A stretch of DNA of 45,433 nucleotides from Gammaproteobacteria bacterium (GTDB lineage: Bacteria > Pseudomonadota > Gammaproteobacteria > DSM-16500). The position numbers were made by a program, and so were the translations under genes. The stretch is taken from assembly GCA_013287845.1 (NCBI GenBank), contig JABDDA010000005.1, positions 1 to 45,433 on the forward strand, in the 5' to 3' direction. This document shows positions 16,890 through 25,227 of this stretch, one piece after another. Each line of letters opens with the position of its first letter. The first letter of the stretch is position 1. Under the pieces are notes generated by a model. That model ran no database searches, was not told where the DNA came from, and saw only the letters and a program-made list of their open reading frames with translations.

Positions 16890-17152
16890 AACACCATCAA
16901 TATTTTTTTAGAGGAACTTAATTCGCGATAAAGATTATCGAGTTGTTCACGACTTTCAATGTGTAATGTCACTGTGAGCGCGAGATATTTTTTATCTTCA
17001 CTGTGACGTGTGCGAATAGCGTTTTCTTGCATGAATGTCACGTGTTTTCTAATAATGGTGAGCGCAGTGATTTCAAATTCTTCATTCGCTAAACCAAATA
17101 TTTTCAAAACAAATTCGCAAGGAAATTGTAATGTATTTTCTTCGTTAGCCAT
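16886..17152 (-). CDS. ybeD: YbeD/DUF493 family protein
   Basis: Small ACT-like alpha/beta protein of 88 aa. The opening [11 protein letters not shown], the middle [18 protein letters not shown] and the ending KILMVL are the family pattern. It sits between dacA and lipB exactly as in E. coli, overlapping dacA by 8 bp. A role linked to lipoylation is suggested only by this conserved position. Confidence 0.9.
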   Translation of the reverse strand: MANEENTLQFPCEFVLKIFGLANEEFEITALTIIRKHVTFMQENAIRTRHSEDKKYLALTVTLHIESREQLDNLYRELSSSKKILMVL

Positions 17153-18356
17153 TGTTCGCTTTTTCAGTGGAGTGTGAAAATAATTTATTGAAGCTATAGC
17201 GCACTGAATCCGTCATGCTGCGGAAAAATCCACCTTTAGGATTATCCACTAACGCCACCAATGGTTTTGTTGCAATGATTTGGTTATTGAGCATGACATT
17301 CACTGTTCCGTAGGATTGTCCTTTCGTCACAGGCGCTTTAATTTGTGTATTGAATGATAAAGTTGCTTGAATATTTTTATATTGATTCATGGGAACAGTC
17401 GCATAAAAATCTTCTGTTAAACCTAAAGGAATTTCCTTTTGTTTTCCTTTCCAAACGCGTGCTTGAGTGAGTGCAATGTTGGCATTATAAAGTTTATGTG
17501 TTTCAAAAAAACGAAAACCATAGGTTAATAAACGAATGGATTCTTCTGTTCTGATTTCATCACTGGGTGATCCCATGATAACGCTAATGATGCGCATTCC
17601 ATCTTTTGTTGCAGAACCGACTAAGCAATAGCCCGCGCTATCGGTGTGCCCTGTTTTTAATCCATCTGCAGCAGGGAATCGCCACAATAAACGATTGCGA
17701 TTGGGTTGACGAATATCGTTATAGGTAAACCATTTTTCAGAATAAAGTTTGTAATCGTTTGGAAAATTTTTAATGATGGCTTGCGCGAGTAAAGCTAAAT
17801 CACGCGGAGAAGAATAATGTTCTGGATTAGGGAGTCCGTTGCTATCCATGAAATGGCTGTTTGTCATGCCAATGGTCTTTGCTTCTGCATTCATCACAGC
17901 TGCAAAGGCTTCTTCTGTTCCTGCTAAATGCTCTGCCATTGCAACAGCTGCATCATTACCGGATGCAACAATAATTCCTTGTAATAAATCACGGACAGAC
18001 ACTTCATCATTTACTTTAACAAACATGCGAGAGCCGCCTGTTTGCCACGCTTTTTTACTAATTCTGACTTTATCATCTAAGCGAAGAGAGCCATTTTTTA
18101 ATGCGTTTGAAATGACATACATGGTCATTAATTTCGTGAGGCTTGCAGGTTCCATGTGCACATCTGCATTTTTTTCTGCTAAAACTTTCCCACTATTTGC
18201 ATCAATTAAAATATAACCTTGTGCATTTAATGTGGGAGCGGCGGGGGTGAGGGCAGCTGCTTGAGGCTGTGTTGCAATAGGAATAACCGCATTATCAGCA
18301 AAACTCGTGCCGGTTAATAAAAGTGCAGCAAAAAATGTAAAAAGTTTTTTTAACAT
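17145..18356 (-). CDS. dacA: D-alanyl-D-alanine carboxypeptidase (PBP5/6 type)
   Basis: Periplasmic penicillin-binding protein of 403 aa that trims the terminal D-Ala from peptidoglycan pentapeptides. Signal peptide with cleavage after SFA (about residue 20); an extended Ala/Pro linker (to about 45); S72-L-T-K75 (SxxK), S132-G-N134 (SxN) and K234-T-G236 (KTG) give the full active site; a beta-rich C-terminal domain follows, and the last helix (SVRYSFNKLF) is suited to anchor in the inner-membrane surface. First gene of the dacA-ybeD-lipB-lipA run. No strong promoter recognised upstream. Confidence 0.95.
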   Translation of the reverse strand: MLKKLFTFFAALLLTGTSFADNAVIPIATQPQAAALTPAAPTLNAQGYILIDANSGKVLAEKNADVHMEPASLTKLMTMYVISNALKNGSLRLDDKVRISKKAWQTGGSRMFVKVNDEVSVRDLLQGIIVASGNDAAVAMAEHLAGTEEAFAAVMNAEAKTIGMTNSHFMDSNGLPNPEHYSSPRDLALLAQAIIKNFPNDYKLYSEKWFTYNDIRQPNRNRLLWRFPAADGLKTGHTDSAGYCLVGSATKDGMRIISVIMGSPSDEIRTEESIRLLTYGFRFFETHKLYNANIALTQARVWKGKQKEIPLGLTEDFYATVPMNQYKNIQATLSFNTQIKAPVTKGQSYGTVNVMLNNQIIATKPLVALVDNPKGGFFRSMTDSVRYSFNKLFSHSTEKANNG

Positions 18357-18564
18357 GAAATTTATTTCCTAAAATTTAACGAATCGGGATACTTTATTAC
18401 TTGAATGTTCCGTTGTCTATAAATGTAGTAGATTTTTTTATTTTTACTTAGTAATATCATCGCTGGCTAAGCTGAATGGAATTTCTAAGAGGCTTAGTTT
18501 TTTAAACCTTCCTTTGCAATTGATTCTTTATTGCATAAACTTTAAAGCCTGTCAGTTGTGAATG

Positions 18565-18580
18565 AAATAACTAGTTATTT
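18565..18580. promoter_or_regulatory. 16-bp perfect palindrome upstream of the ComEA-like gene
   Basis: AAATAACTAGTTATTT lies 24 bp before the ATG at 18605 and 10 bp before the AAGGAG ribosome site. It is too short to act as a terminator and is a candidate operator. Confidence 0.35.
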
Positions 18581-18604
18581 TTAAAAATTTTAAGGAGTAC
18601 ATTA

Positions 18605-18967
18605 ATGTCTTTTTATCGTATGTTTATCGCAGCTGTTGCTGCAATGAGTTTGGCTACAGCTGTATTTGCAAATGAAGAAAATGCAAATGCATCACAACAA
18701 CCAGAAGCAACTCAAGCTGTTCAAGTAGCTGATTCAGGTCGCGCTGCTGAAGACCAAGTTCAAGCCAAAGTTGATCTTAACAAAGCAACTGTTAAGCAAT
18801 TAGCTAAGGTAAAAGGTTTATCAATGGCTAAAGCACGTTCCATCGTTTCTTACCGTAAAAAACACGGTGACTTCAAATCTCTTGATGATCTTAAAATGGT
18901 AAAAGGCTTCAAGAAGATGGACGAAAAAACAATGAAAGAAATCCAAGATCAATTAACTATCGGTTAA
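18605..18967 (+). CDS. exported ComEA-like helix-hairpin-helix DNA-binding protein
   Basis: 120 aa. A signal peptide ends near AVFA (about residue 22), then a Glu/Gln/Ala-rich linker (23-55), then one ComEA-type double helix-hairpin-helix domain: VDLNKATVKQLAKVKGLSMAKARSIVSYRKKHGDF and SLDDLKMVKGFKKM (residues about 56-115). Family members bind DNA in the periplasm, some during natural transformation, so competence is plausible, although no other com gene is here. Strong AAGGAG ribosome site, and a terminator follows, so it is transcribed alone. Confidence 0.85.
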   Translation: MSFYRMFIAAVAAMSLATAVFANEENANASQQPEATQAVQVADSGRAAEDQVQAKVDLNKATVKQLAKVKGLSMAKARSIVSYRKKHGDFKSLDDLKMVKGFKKMDEKTMKEIQDQLTIG

Positions 18968-18987
18968 TTTTTTAGAGAAATCTTTTT

Positions 18988-19024
18988 AAAAAGGGTGCAT
19001 GTGTTAAAATGTGCACCCTTTTTT
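18988..19024 (+). terminator. rho-independent terminator of the ComEA-like gene
   Basis: AAAAAGGGTGCA pairs with TGCACCCTTTTT across a 12-nt loop, ending in a T tract, 20 bp after the stop. The A/T-rich flanks would make it work in both directions. Confidence 0.9.
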
Positions 19025-19038
19025 GTTGTGTGCATGTT

Positions 19039-19077
19039 CCCTTCTCCCAGCACACGCTTTTTGTGCTGGGAGAAGGG
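19039..19077. repeat. extragenic inverted repeat of the CCCTTCTCCC type
   Basis: CCCTTCTCCCAGCACA (19039-19054) and TGTGCTGGGAGAAGGG (19062-19077) pair perfectly over 16 bp with a 7-nt loop; GCCAGGGATGAGGG follows. This resembles widespread extragenic GGGAGAAGGG...GATGAGGG repeats of proteobacteria. Confidence 0.75.
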
Positions 19078-19129
19078 CCAGGGATGAGGGTCTCTAACGT
19101 TGCACGTGGCGTATTACATGTCGGGAAAA

Positions 19130-19948
19130 ATGATGAGCAGTATCACAGAAAAAATGCCTACTCGCTTCCAGCTAGCGCTAAAAGATATTTTTGATGGGCT
19201 TAAGAATTGGCCTATTTGGATTTTATTAAGCTGGCAAGATATTCGATTGCGTTATCGCCGCTCGCAACTCGGTCCCTTTTGGATCACCATCAGTATGGCT
19301 ATTACGATTTATACGATGGGATTTTTGTACGGACATTTATTTCGAACACCGATTCAAAATTATTTTCCTTTTCTTGCAGCAGGAATGCTCGCGTGGAATT
19401 TAATTTCACTTTTAATTATTGAAGAAACGAATGCTTTTATTGAAGCCGATAATTTTTTAAAACAAATTAAATTACCTTATTCTGTTTTTGTGCTACGCAT
19501 TATTAGCCGCTGTTTTATTATTTTTTTACATAACATTGTTGTGATCATCCCCTTGTTTTTTATTTTTCATATTCAAGTGACTTGGGCAATATTATTTATT
19601 GTGCCGAGTTTGTTGCTTATTTTTATTAATGCATTTTGTTATGGATTAATTCTTGCAGCCATTGGTGCGCGTTATCGTGATGTTGCCCAATTAATTACTA
19701 GCGTGATACAAGTGATTTTTTTCATTACACCGATTATGTGGAACCCTGCGATTTTGCCTGAAAAATATCATATCTGGATTATGCTTAATCCTTTTGCGCA
19801 ATACGTTGAAATTTTACGCGCGCCCTTGATGAGTACTTTGCCGACGATGTATTCCATCAACGCTGTTTTATTCATGACACTTGTTGGAATGATTTTATCG
19901 AGTTTATTAATGTTGCGCGTGCGTCATCGCATTATTTATTGGTTGTAA
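19130..19948 (+). CDS. ABC-2 polysaccharide exporter permease (Wzm-like)
   Basis: Six-helix inner-membrane permease that pairs with the next gene to flip lipid-linked polysaccharide. The N-terminal signature LSWQDIRLRYRRSQLGPFWITISM and the end region MWNPAILPEKYHIWIMLNPFAQYVEILRAPL are typical of the Wzm/RfbA group. The start at 19130 (272 aa) is chosen because it gives the usual N-terminal length and has a GGGA upstream; starts at 19100, 19118, 19133 and 19154 are also in frame. Only 2 bp separate it from the ATPase gene. Confidence 0.85.
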   Translation: MMSSITEKMPTRFQLALKDIFDGLKNWPIWILLSWQDIRLRYRRSQLGPFWITISMAITIYTMGFLYGHLFRTPIQNYFPFLAAGMLAWNLISLLIIEETNAFIEADNFLKQIKLPYSVFVLRIISRCFIIFLHNIVVIIPLFFIFHIQVTWAILFIVPSLLLIFINAFCYGLILAAIGARYRDVAQLITSVIQVIFFITPIMWNPAILPEKYHIWIMLNPFAQYVEILRAPLMSTLPTMYSINAVLFMTLVGMILSSLLMLRVRHRIIYWL

Positions 19949-19950
19949 TT

Positions 19951-20703
19951 ATGGCAAATATTATTTTAAAAAATGTTTCAATCGAATTTCCCATTTATCA
20001 CGCGAATGCACGTTCGCTGAAAAAACAATTTTTGCGTTTAAGTACGGGTGGAAAATTATTGCAAACAGCAAAATCACTTTCAGTGAAAGCACTCTCTGAA
20101 ATTAATTTACATATTGAACACGGTGATCGCATTGGACTCGTTGGTCATAATGGTGCAGGAAAAAGTACCTTATTGCGCGTGCTTTCTCGAATTTATGAAC
20201 CCACAGAAGGTTATTTAAATATTGAAGGCAGTGTGTCTCCTTTGCTTGATTTAATGTTTGGTATTGAACCTGAGTCGACAGGCTATGAAAATATTTTTAC
20301 GCGTGGATTGTTATTAGGTCATACACGAAAAAAAATCTACGAAAAAATAGATGAAATTGCAGATTTTACAGGATTAGGGGATTATCTTTCTGTTCCTATT
20401 CGAACATATTCTGCGGGAATGCGTTTGCGTTTAGCATTTGGCGTGGCTACTAGTATTGCGCCAGAAATTTTAGTATTAGATGAAGTGGTGGGAACGGGTG
20501 ATCTTGCATTTATGGAAAAAGCAAAAGCGCGAATGAATCAATTGATTGAGCAATCCAGTATTGTAGTGATTGCAACGCATTCGGAAAAAATGATGAAAGA
20601 AGTGTGTAATAAAGTAGTCGTATTAAAAGCAGGAAAGATAGAATTTTATGGAGATGTTAAAGAGGGAATAGAAAAATATCATGAATCAACAGCAAACCAA
20701 TGA
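19951..20703 (+). CDS. ABC polysaccharide exporter ATPase (Wzt-like)
   Basis: Nucleotide-binding subunit of 250 aa: Walker A GHNGAGKS (65-72), Y-S-A-G-M signature (153-157), Walker B ILVLDE (173-178) with VVGTGD, and the H-loop in VIATHS. The GVATSIAPEILVLDEVVGTGD block is specific to O-antigen/teichoic acid exporters. It ends after the ATPase domain, so it lacks the C-terminal glycan-binding domain found in some Wzt proteins. ATG at 19951 is preferred over an in-frame TTG at 19939. The next gene starts inside its last 23 bp. Confidence 0.88.
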   Translation: MANIILKNVSIEFPIYHANARSLKKQFLRLSTGGKLLQTAKSLSVKALSEINLHIEHGDRIGLVGHNGAGKSTLLRVLSRIYEPTEGYLNIEGSVSPLLDLMFGIEPESTGYENIFTRGLLLGHTRKKIYEKIDEIADFTGLGDYLSVPIRTYSAGMRLRLAFGVATSIAPEILVLDEVVGTGDLAFMEKAKARMNQLIEQSSIVVIATHSEKMMKEVCNKVVVLKAGKIEFYGDVKEGIEKYHESTANQ

Positions 20704-22393
20704 TTGTCATGCCAGCCGAGCGCTTTCTGCGAGAGGTGGCATCCAGAATTTTTTTTTCTACCTCGCCGCCATCCTTATTTCTTGTTTTGTTTTAATATTC
20801 ATTTTTTATTCTCCTGATTTTAGTTTTTATTTTCCACTGCGTTATTCAGAAGATGGACTTGGAAATAGTGTGGTAGTGAAATCGATTATCGATAATGGTT
20901 GGTATCTCACGAATCCTTATCTTGCAGCGCCCGGCATGTATAATTTAGCAGAATATCCGATGTCAGATTCTGCAAGTTTGCTCATCGTCAAAATACTTTC
21001 TTGCTTCAGCAAAAATTATGCCGTTGTCATCAATAGCTTTTATTTTCTCACTTTTATATTCGCCACGCTGATTTCTCTCGTGATCTTTGAACGATTAGGA
21101 TTAAAACGATGGTTTGCATTAGCTGCGAGTCTTTTATTTTCTTTTTTACCGTATCATTTATTTAGAAATGAAGGGCATTTGTTATTGACAACGTATTATG
21201 TGATACCGCTTTATGTTTTATTGTCGGTATATGCCTATCAATCACCTTCATTCTCATTTAAAAAAATATTATTTTTTGCATTAATCATTTTATTTTCAGC
21301 ATCGTCTGGAATTTATTATGCTTTATTTGGCGCGTTTTTTATTTTGTTAGCGGGATTATTGGGAAGTCTTGAGCAGCGTAATAAAAAAAATATTTTTTTC
21401 GCGATGATGTTATCGGTATTGATCGCGTTCACATTATTTTTAAATGTATCGCCCGGATTTTTTTATCAATTGAAAAATGGAAAAAATACAGAAATTGCTT
21501 TTCGTGCACCGGCAGAATCTGAATTGGCAGGCTTGAAAATAATTCAACTTATTTCTCCCGTAAATGATCATCATTTGCGTGGATTCAGGAAATCAAAAGA
21601 ACATTACAATCAAACCGCACCTCTCGTAAATGAAAATCGCGTAGCGACATTGGGTCTCATTGCGAGTTTAGGATTTCTAGCGTTGTTATTTGTTCTGTTA
21701 TTGAGAAATACAGAATTATTTTTTTGGAGTCGATTGAATGTTTTTGCGGTTTTAGTTGCCACCATCGGCGGATTCGGTGCTTTTTTTGCTTATCATGTTT
21801 CTTCCATGATTCGTTCGTATAATCGGATCAGTGTATTCATTGCATTTTTTTCGCTGTATGCATTTTTCTTTTTATTGCAAAAATTTTCGAATAAAAAAAT
21901 GGGGATGGCTGCGGTTTTAATTTTAATAATTGGTTTATATGATGAAATTCCTTTGCAGTCTTCTATCACACATTATCAAGATATTAAAAAACAATTTACT
22001 AGTGATGCAGAATTTATTACTGCGATTGAAAAGAAATTATCTGAAAATAGTATGGTTTTTCAATTGCCGTATATGTATTTTCCTGAAAGTCCGCCAATTA
22101 ATCAGATGAAAGATTATGATCATTTTCGCGGGTATTTACATTCGAAAAAAATACAGTGGAGTTATGGTGCAGTGATTGGTCGACCGATAGCGGCGTGGCA
22201 GAAAAAAGTAAGTGCATTGCCTCTTCCAAAAATGATTGCGGAATTAAAGAAAGAAAAATTTTCTGGAATTTATATTGATCGTAATGGTTATACGGATCAT
22301 GGAAAATTATTGGAAAAACAAATGCGCGGCTTGCTGCATGCTGAGCCTATCGTGAGTCCCGATCAGCGATTTGCATTTTATTTATTTTCTTAA
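20681..22393 (+). CDS. large multi-spanning membrane protein, GT-C-like
   Basis: 570 aa with roughly 10-12 membrane helices over residues 25-420 and a soluble tail of about 140 residues. The acidic loop after the first helix (RYSEDGLGNSVV, about 54-65) fits GT-C lipid-sugar glycosyltransferases. It follows the ABC exporter with a 23-bp overlap, so it probably acts on the same glycan. Residues about 8-22 (DCHASRALSARGGIQ) are encoded by half of a family B repeat, so the N-terminus seems to have been rebuilt by that insertion. No other Met is near enough to be the start. Its 3' end overlaps the opposite-strand gene by 47 bp. The precise reaction is unknown. Confidence 0.65.
   Translation: MNQQQTNDCHASRALSARGGIQNFFFYLAAILISCFVLIFIFYSPDFSFYFPLRYSEDGLGNSVVVKSIIDNGWYLTNPYLAAPGMYNLAEYPMSDSASLLIVKILSCFSKNYAVVINSFYFLTFIFATLISLVIFERLGLKRWFALAASLLFSFLPYHLFRNEGHLLLTTYYVIPLYVLLSVYAYQSPSFSFKKILFFALIILFSASSGIYYALFGAFFILLAGLLGSLEQRNKKNIFFAMMLSVLIAFTLFLNVSPGFFYQLKNGKNTEIAFRAPAESELAGLKIIQLISPVNDHHLRGFRKSKEHYNQTAPLVNENRVATLGLIASLGFLALLFVLLLRNTELFFWSRLNVFAVLVATIGGFGAFFAYHVSSMIRSYNRISVFIAFFSLYAFFFLLQKFSNKKMGMAAVLILIIGLYDEIPLQSSITHYQDIKKQFTSDAEFITAIEKKLSENSMVFQLPYMYFPESPPINQMKDYDHFRGYLHSKKIQWSYGAVIGRPIAAWQKKVSALPLPKMIAELKKEKFSGIYIDRNGYTDHGKLLEKQMRGLLHAEPIVSPDQRFAFYLFS
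20704..20746. repeat. half copy of family B repeat inside a gene start
   Basis: TTGTCATGCCAGCCGAGCGC at the left end matches the first 20 bases of the copy at 36897, and the next 23 bases match with one change (TTTCTGC for TTTTTGC), ending at GGCATCCAG. The second arm is missing. Confidence 0.85.
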
Positions 22394-23954
22394 AAATATC
22401 GAACTTGTAAAGGGGTTGCCCATCGATAGAGATGAGATATCGATATGAGCCCCACGTTTTTTTAAATGCATTATTTTCTGAAAATATTTTCACGTAATTG
22501 ATTTGATCATTTCCGAAATAACCTAGTTTTGTTTTTTCATTTTTGTGGCGCGTGTCGACGAAAATAAATTCAGGCTGATAACGTTGAATATCTTCATTAA
22601 TGGCGTTGATATAAAAGTTTTTATTTCTTTCTGAAAATAATCCGATGCACGCAAATCGTTCGGTAAATGTTTGATGTGTGTATTCGGTGCCGGGAAAAGC
22701 AAATTCAGCGGCGTTCGAAAAGAAATAAATTGATTTATTTTCGTAAGGTTTCATCGCGTCTAAAAATCCACTAAATAAATTTTTATAATAAATAGCTGTT
22801 GTATAGATATTCCCTAATTGATAAGCAGGGTAGGCGAATAACATTAATCCAAGGAATGTTGAAATAGTTTTGTGTCGAGGTAATAAAAACAGGAGCGCTA
22901 ATAAAAATAATAAAATGGCTGATAAGAAAAGTGGTGCGTGCCAAAACCACAGATAATTTAACTTCAAAAATAAATATAAAAATAATGAAAGTGAGAAAAG
23001 GGTGAGTGTGAAATATTCTTTTCTTGAAATGCTTTGTTGATTTATTAGCTGTGCGAGCAATAAAACAGATAACAAAATAGAAAATGAAAATACAGGTAAC
23101 GCGTGATAATACCATAACGATTGCTGTGCGAAATAAGCGAATAAAAATCCTATGAGAGCAAGAAATAAAATAAAATAGAATTCACGTGATGCAAGATAAT
23201 GTCGTCTGATTCCATAAAATAAAAGTGTGAAATAGGCGAAACAGGCGGGCTCGTTGAATAATATAATTTTCCACGGTGTGTGATACGTTTGGTAATAATT
23301 TTTCACAATTGGAATGACATCACGCACATAATCGAAATGAAATAAAAATATCGTCATGAGATAAGTTGTGATGATTAATAAAATAATGATGAATTCGATT
23401 CGGCGAAATGAAAACAAATAAAGTTCTATTAATAAAAATGGAATTAAGAAATAGGGTTTGATGGCGAAGCCGAGGCCGGCGAGAATTCCGACAACGCTTG
23501 TCATGCCAGCCGAGCGCAAAAAATACGGCATGCACAACATCATCATGAGATGTTCCCGCTGCCCAAACTCATTCAATGGAAATAAAAGAAAAACCGCAGC
23601 CAGCATTAAAATAAAAATCGCGCGCATTTCTTTTTCTACAAAAATTTCTTCCGTAAAAAAATAGCACATCATTAACGAAATAGTCGCGATAAAATAAATA
23701 AAAATTTTCATCGCAATCATATTTGAAAAATGAAAAAAGTTCGCCAATAAAACAGGAGGAACATAAAGATATAAAATCATCGGCGGATTAATTTCAAAAA
23801 AATCGTTTGTGTAACTCCCGCCCGCTAATAATCGTTTCGTCGCCAACATCAGCCAGCTTACATCGGAATTAAATAATAGATTATTTTGCACATGCCATGC
23901 GAGGTAATAAATACTGATGAGGCAGATTAAAAATAAAATCTTTTTTTTTGCCAT
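22347..23954 (-). CDS. GT-C/PMT-like membrane glycosyltransferase
   Basis: 535 aa with about 12 membrane helices. The first periplasmic loop holds NSDVSWLMLATKRLLAGG followed by YTNDFFEINPPMILYLYVPP, the pattern of PMT/ArnT-like lipid-linked sugar transferases (acidic residues, then NPP near the next helix). A soluble tail of about 120 residues follows. It probably adds a sugar to a lipid-linked or surface acceptor on the periplasmic side. Residues near 149-156 (FLRSAGMT) are encoded by a 20-bp fragment of repeat B. It converges on the preceding gene with a 47-bp overlap. The substrate is not predictable. Confidence 0.65.
   Translation of the reverse strand: MAKKKILFLICLISIYYLAWHVQNNLLFNSDVSWLMLATKRLLAGGSYTNDFFEINPPMILYLYVPPVLLANFFHFSNMIAMKIFIYFIATISLMMCYFFTEEIFVEKEMRAIFILMLAAVFLLFPLNEFGQREHLMMMLCMPYFLRSAGMTSVVGILAGLGFAIKPYFLIPFLLIELYLFSFRRIEFIIILLIITTYLMTIFLFHFDYVRDVIPIVKNYYQTYHTPWKIILFNEPACFAYFTLLFYGIRRHYLASREFYFILFLALIGFLFAYFAQQSLWYYHALPVFSFSILLSVLLLAQLINQQSISRKEYFTLTLFSLSLFLYLFLKLNYLWFWHAPLFLSAILLFLLALLFLLPRHKTISTFLGLMLFAYPAYQLGNIYTTAIYYKNLFSGFLDAMKPYENKSIYFFSNAAEFAFPGTEYTHQTFTERFACIGLFSERNKNFYINAINEDIQRYQPEFIFVDTRHKNEKTKLGYFGNDQINYVKIFSENNAFKKTWGSYRYLISIDGQPLYKFDIFKKINKMQIADRDSR
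23498..23517. repeat. 20-bp fragment of family B repeat inside a coding region
   Basis: TTGTCATGCCAGCCGAGCGC is identical to the first 20 bases of the copies at 36897 and 20704. It is read in frame as part of the minus-strand membrane protein. Confidence 0.75.
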
Positions 23955-24044
23955 TCAGTCAGCTCCGATTTTTTAATGAGTATATTATAATTGAAATTTT
24001 TTTTAAAAAAACTAGTACGTTAAATCACGAATTTTCTCCCATGC

Positions 24045-24166
24045 AAATTGCAAGCGATTCCGAGCCGCGACCGTTAGGGAGCGTGTATGCTCTAAATTAA
24101 TTTCTCGGTAATTAAAAAATTGTACACGCGAGCTTCCGCGCGCGGCTCGGAATCGCTTCGCAATTT
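24045..24166. repeat. family A palindrome, copy A4
   Basis: The outer ends AAATTGC and GCAATTT pair, then GCGATTCCGAGCCGCG on each arm. The left arm carries a cassette seen nowhere else, ACCGTTAGGGA; the right carries CGCGGAAGCTC as in A1 and A2. The core is 35 nt. It lies 41 bp beyond the stop of the heptose kinase gene (minus strand). Confidence 0.9.
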
Positions 24167-24207
24167 ACATTAGACAAAATTGATACTAGCTGAGAAGTGA
24201 TACTACG

Positions 24208-25227
24208 TTAGCTTTTACTATAAATGACTTTACTTCCTTGCTGTTCAAAGTTCACTTGTAATAATTTATGTTCACTCAACGCATCTCGCACCGCAGATTG
24301 TTTTTCAGCAGGCACAATAAATAATAAAAATCCTCCGCCGCCCGCGCCGCATAATTTTCCACCGAATGCACCTGCGCGCATTGCTTTTTCATACATTTCA
24401 TCAATGTGATTGTTGCTGATATCAGCAGAAAGATGACGTTTTGCCATCCAAGACTCATGTAATAATTTCCCAAATTCACGCAACATTTCTTCGGGTGAAG
24501 TGGATTGTGTGAGTGTGTGTAATGCCTGTTCAGATAATTTTTGAATGTGTGATAAATCAGGATGAGTGGATTTTCCAAAAACTTTATTTTGAATGTCAGA
24601 AGAAGAACGTGTTATTCCTGTGAAAAATAACATGCACGATTGTTCGAGTGCATTGCGTTTTTCTTGCGAAATACAAATCGGTTCAACGGTAAATCCTTTT
24701 CCTGAAAATCGAATGCAATTAAATCCACCAAATGCAGAAAAAATTTGATCTTGCCAACCGCCCGCTTCTTTTAATTTTTCGCGTTCTAACTGAATCGCTT
24801 CTTTTGCAATCATTTCAGGCGTTTTATAAATTCCATTTAATAAATAAAGTGCATTCAACATTCCAACAGTGAATGCAGAAGAAGATCCGACACCACTGGA
24901 TGCAGGTAAATCTGCGTACGTGTGAATATCTAAAAAAGTATTTTCATTTATGAGTGGATGTTCATTCAAAATGCATTTCACAATCGGATGTTCAAGATGA
25001 AGAGGGTGTTCTACATTTTCTAATTTCGAATAGGATAATCGAATTCTTTTTTCAAAAAAACGTTCAAGTGAATTGAGTGTGACATAGATATATTTATTAA
25101 TCGTTGTGCCAATCACCAATGTATTTTGCTGATTAAAATAATCAGGAAAATCTGTTCCACCACCAAAAAAACTAATGCGAAAAGGAGTTTGTGTAATCAC
25201 AATGCCTTGAGATTGAGTTGATTTCAT
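24208..25227 (-). CDS. hddA: D-glycero-alpha-D-manno-heptose 7-phosphate kinase
   Basis: GHMP-family sugar kinase of 339 aa that makes the 1,7-bisphosphate in the GDP-heptose route. It begins TQTPFRISFFGGGTDFPDYF, has the ATP loop LPASSGVGSSSAFTVG (about 108-123) and the C-terminal GHMP motif KLCGAGGGGFLLF. It overlaps hddC by 4 bp and completes a gmhA-hddC-hddA operon. The HddB/GmhB phosphatase needed between the kinase and nucleotidyltransferase steps is not in the window. Confidence 0.9.
   Translation of the reverse strand: MKSTQSQGIVITQTPFRISFFGGGTDFPDYFNQQNTLVIGTTINKYIYVTLNSLERFFEKRIRLSYSKLENVEHPLHLEHPIVKCILNEHPLINENTFLDIHTYADLPASSGVGSSSAFTVGMLNALYLLNGIYKTPEMIAKEAIQLEREKLKEAGGWQDQIFSAFGGFNCIRFSGKGFTVEPICISQEKRNALEQSCMLFFTGITRSSSDIQNKVFGKSTHPDLSHIQKLSEQALHTLTQSTSPEEMLREFGKLLHESWMAKRHLSADISNNHIDEMYEKAMRAGAFGGKLCGAGGGGFLLFIVPAEKQSAVRDALSEHKLLQVNFEQQGSKVIYSKS

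Noticed and set aside
19039-19077. Second terminator after the ComEA-like gene
   Set aside because: The stem is strong but is not followed by a T tract, and the first hairpin at 18988 already fits; it looks like an extragenic repeat.
4056-24166. CRISPR-like organisation of the family A repeats and their 11-nt cassettes
   Set aside because: The copies are scattered singly over 20 kb, are palindromic, have no regular spacers and there are no cas genes.
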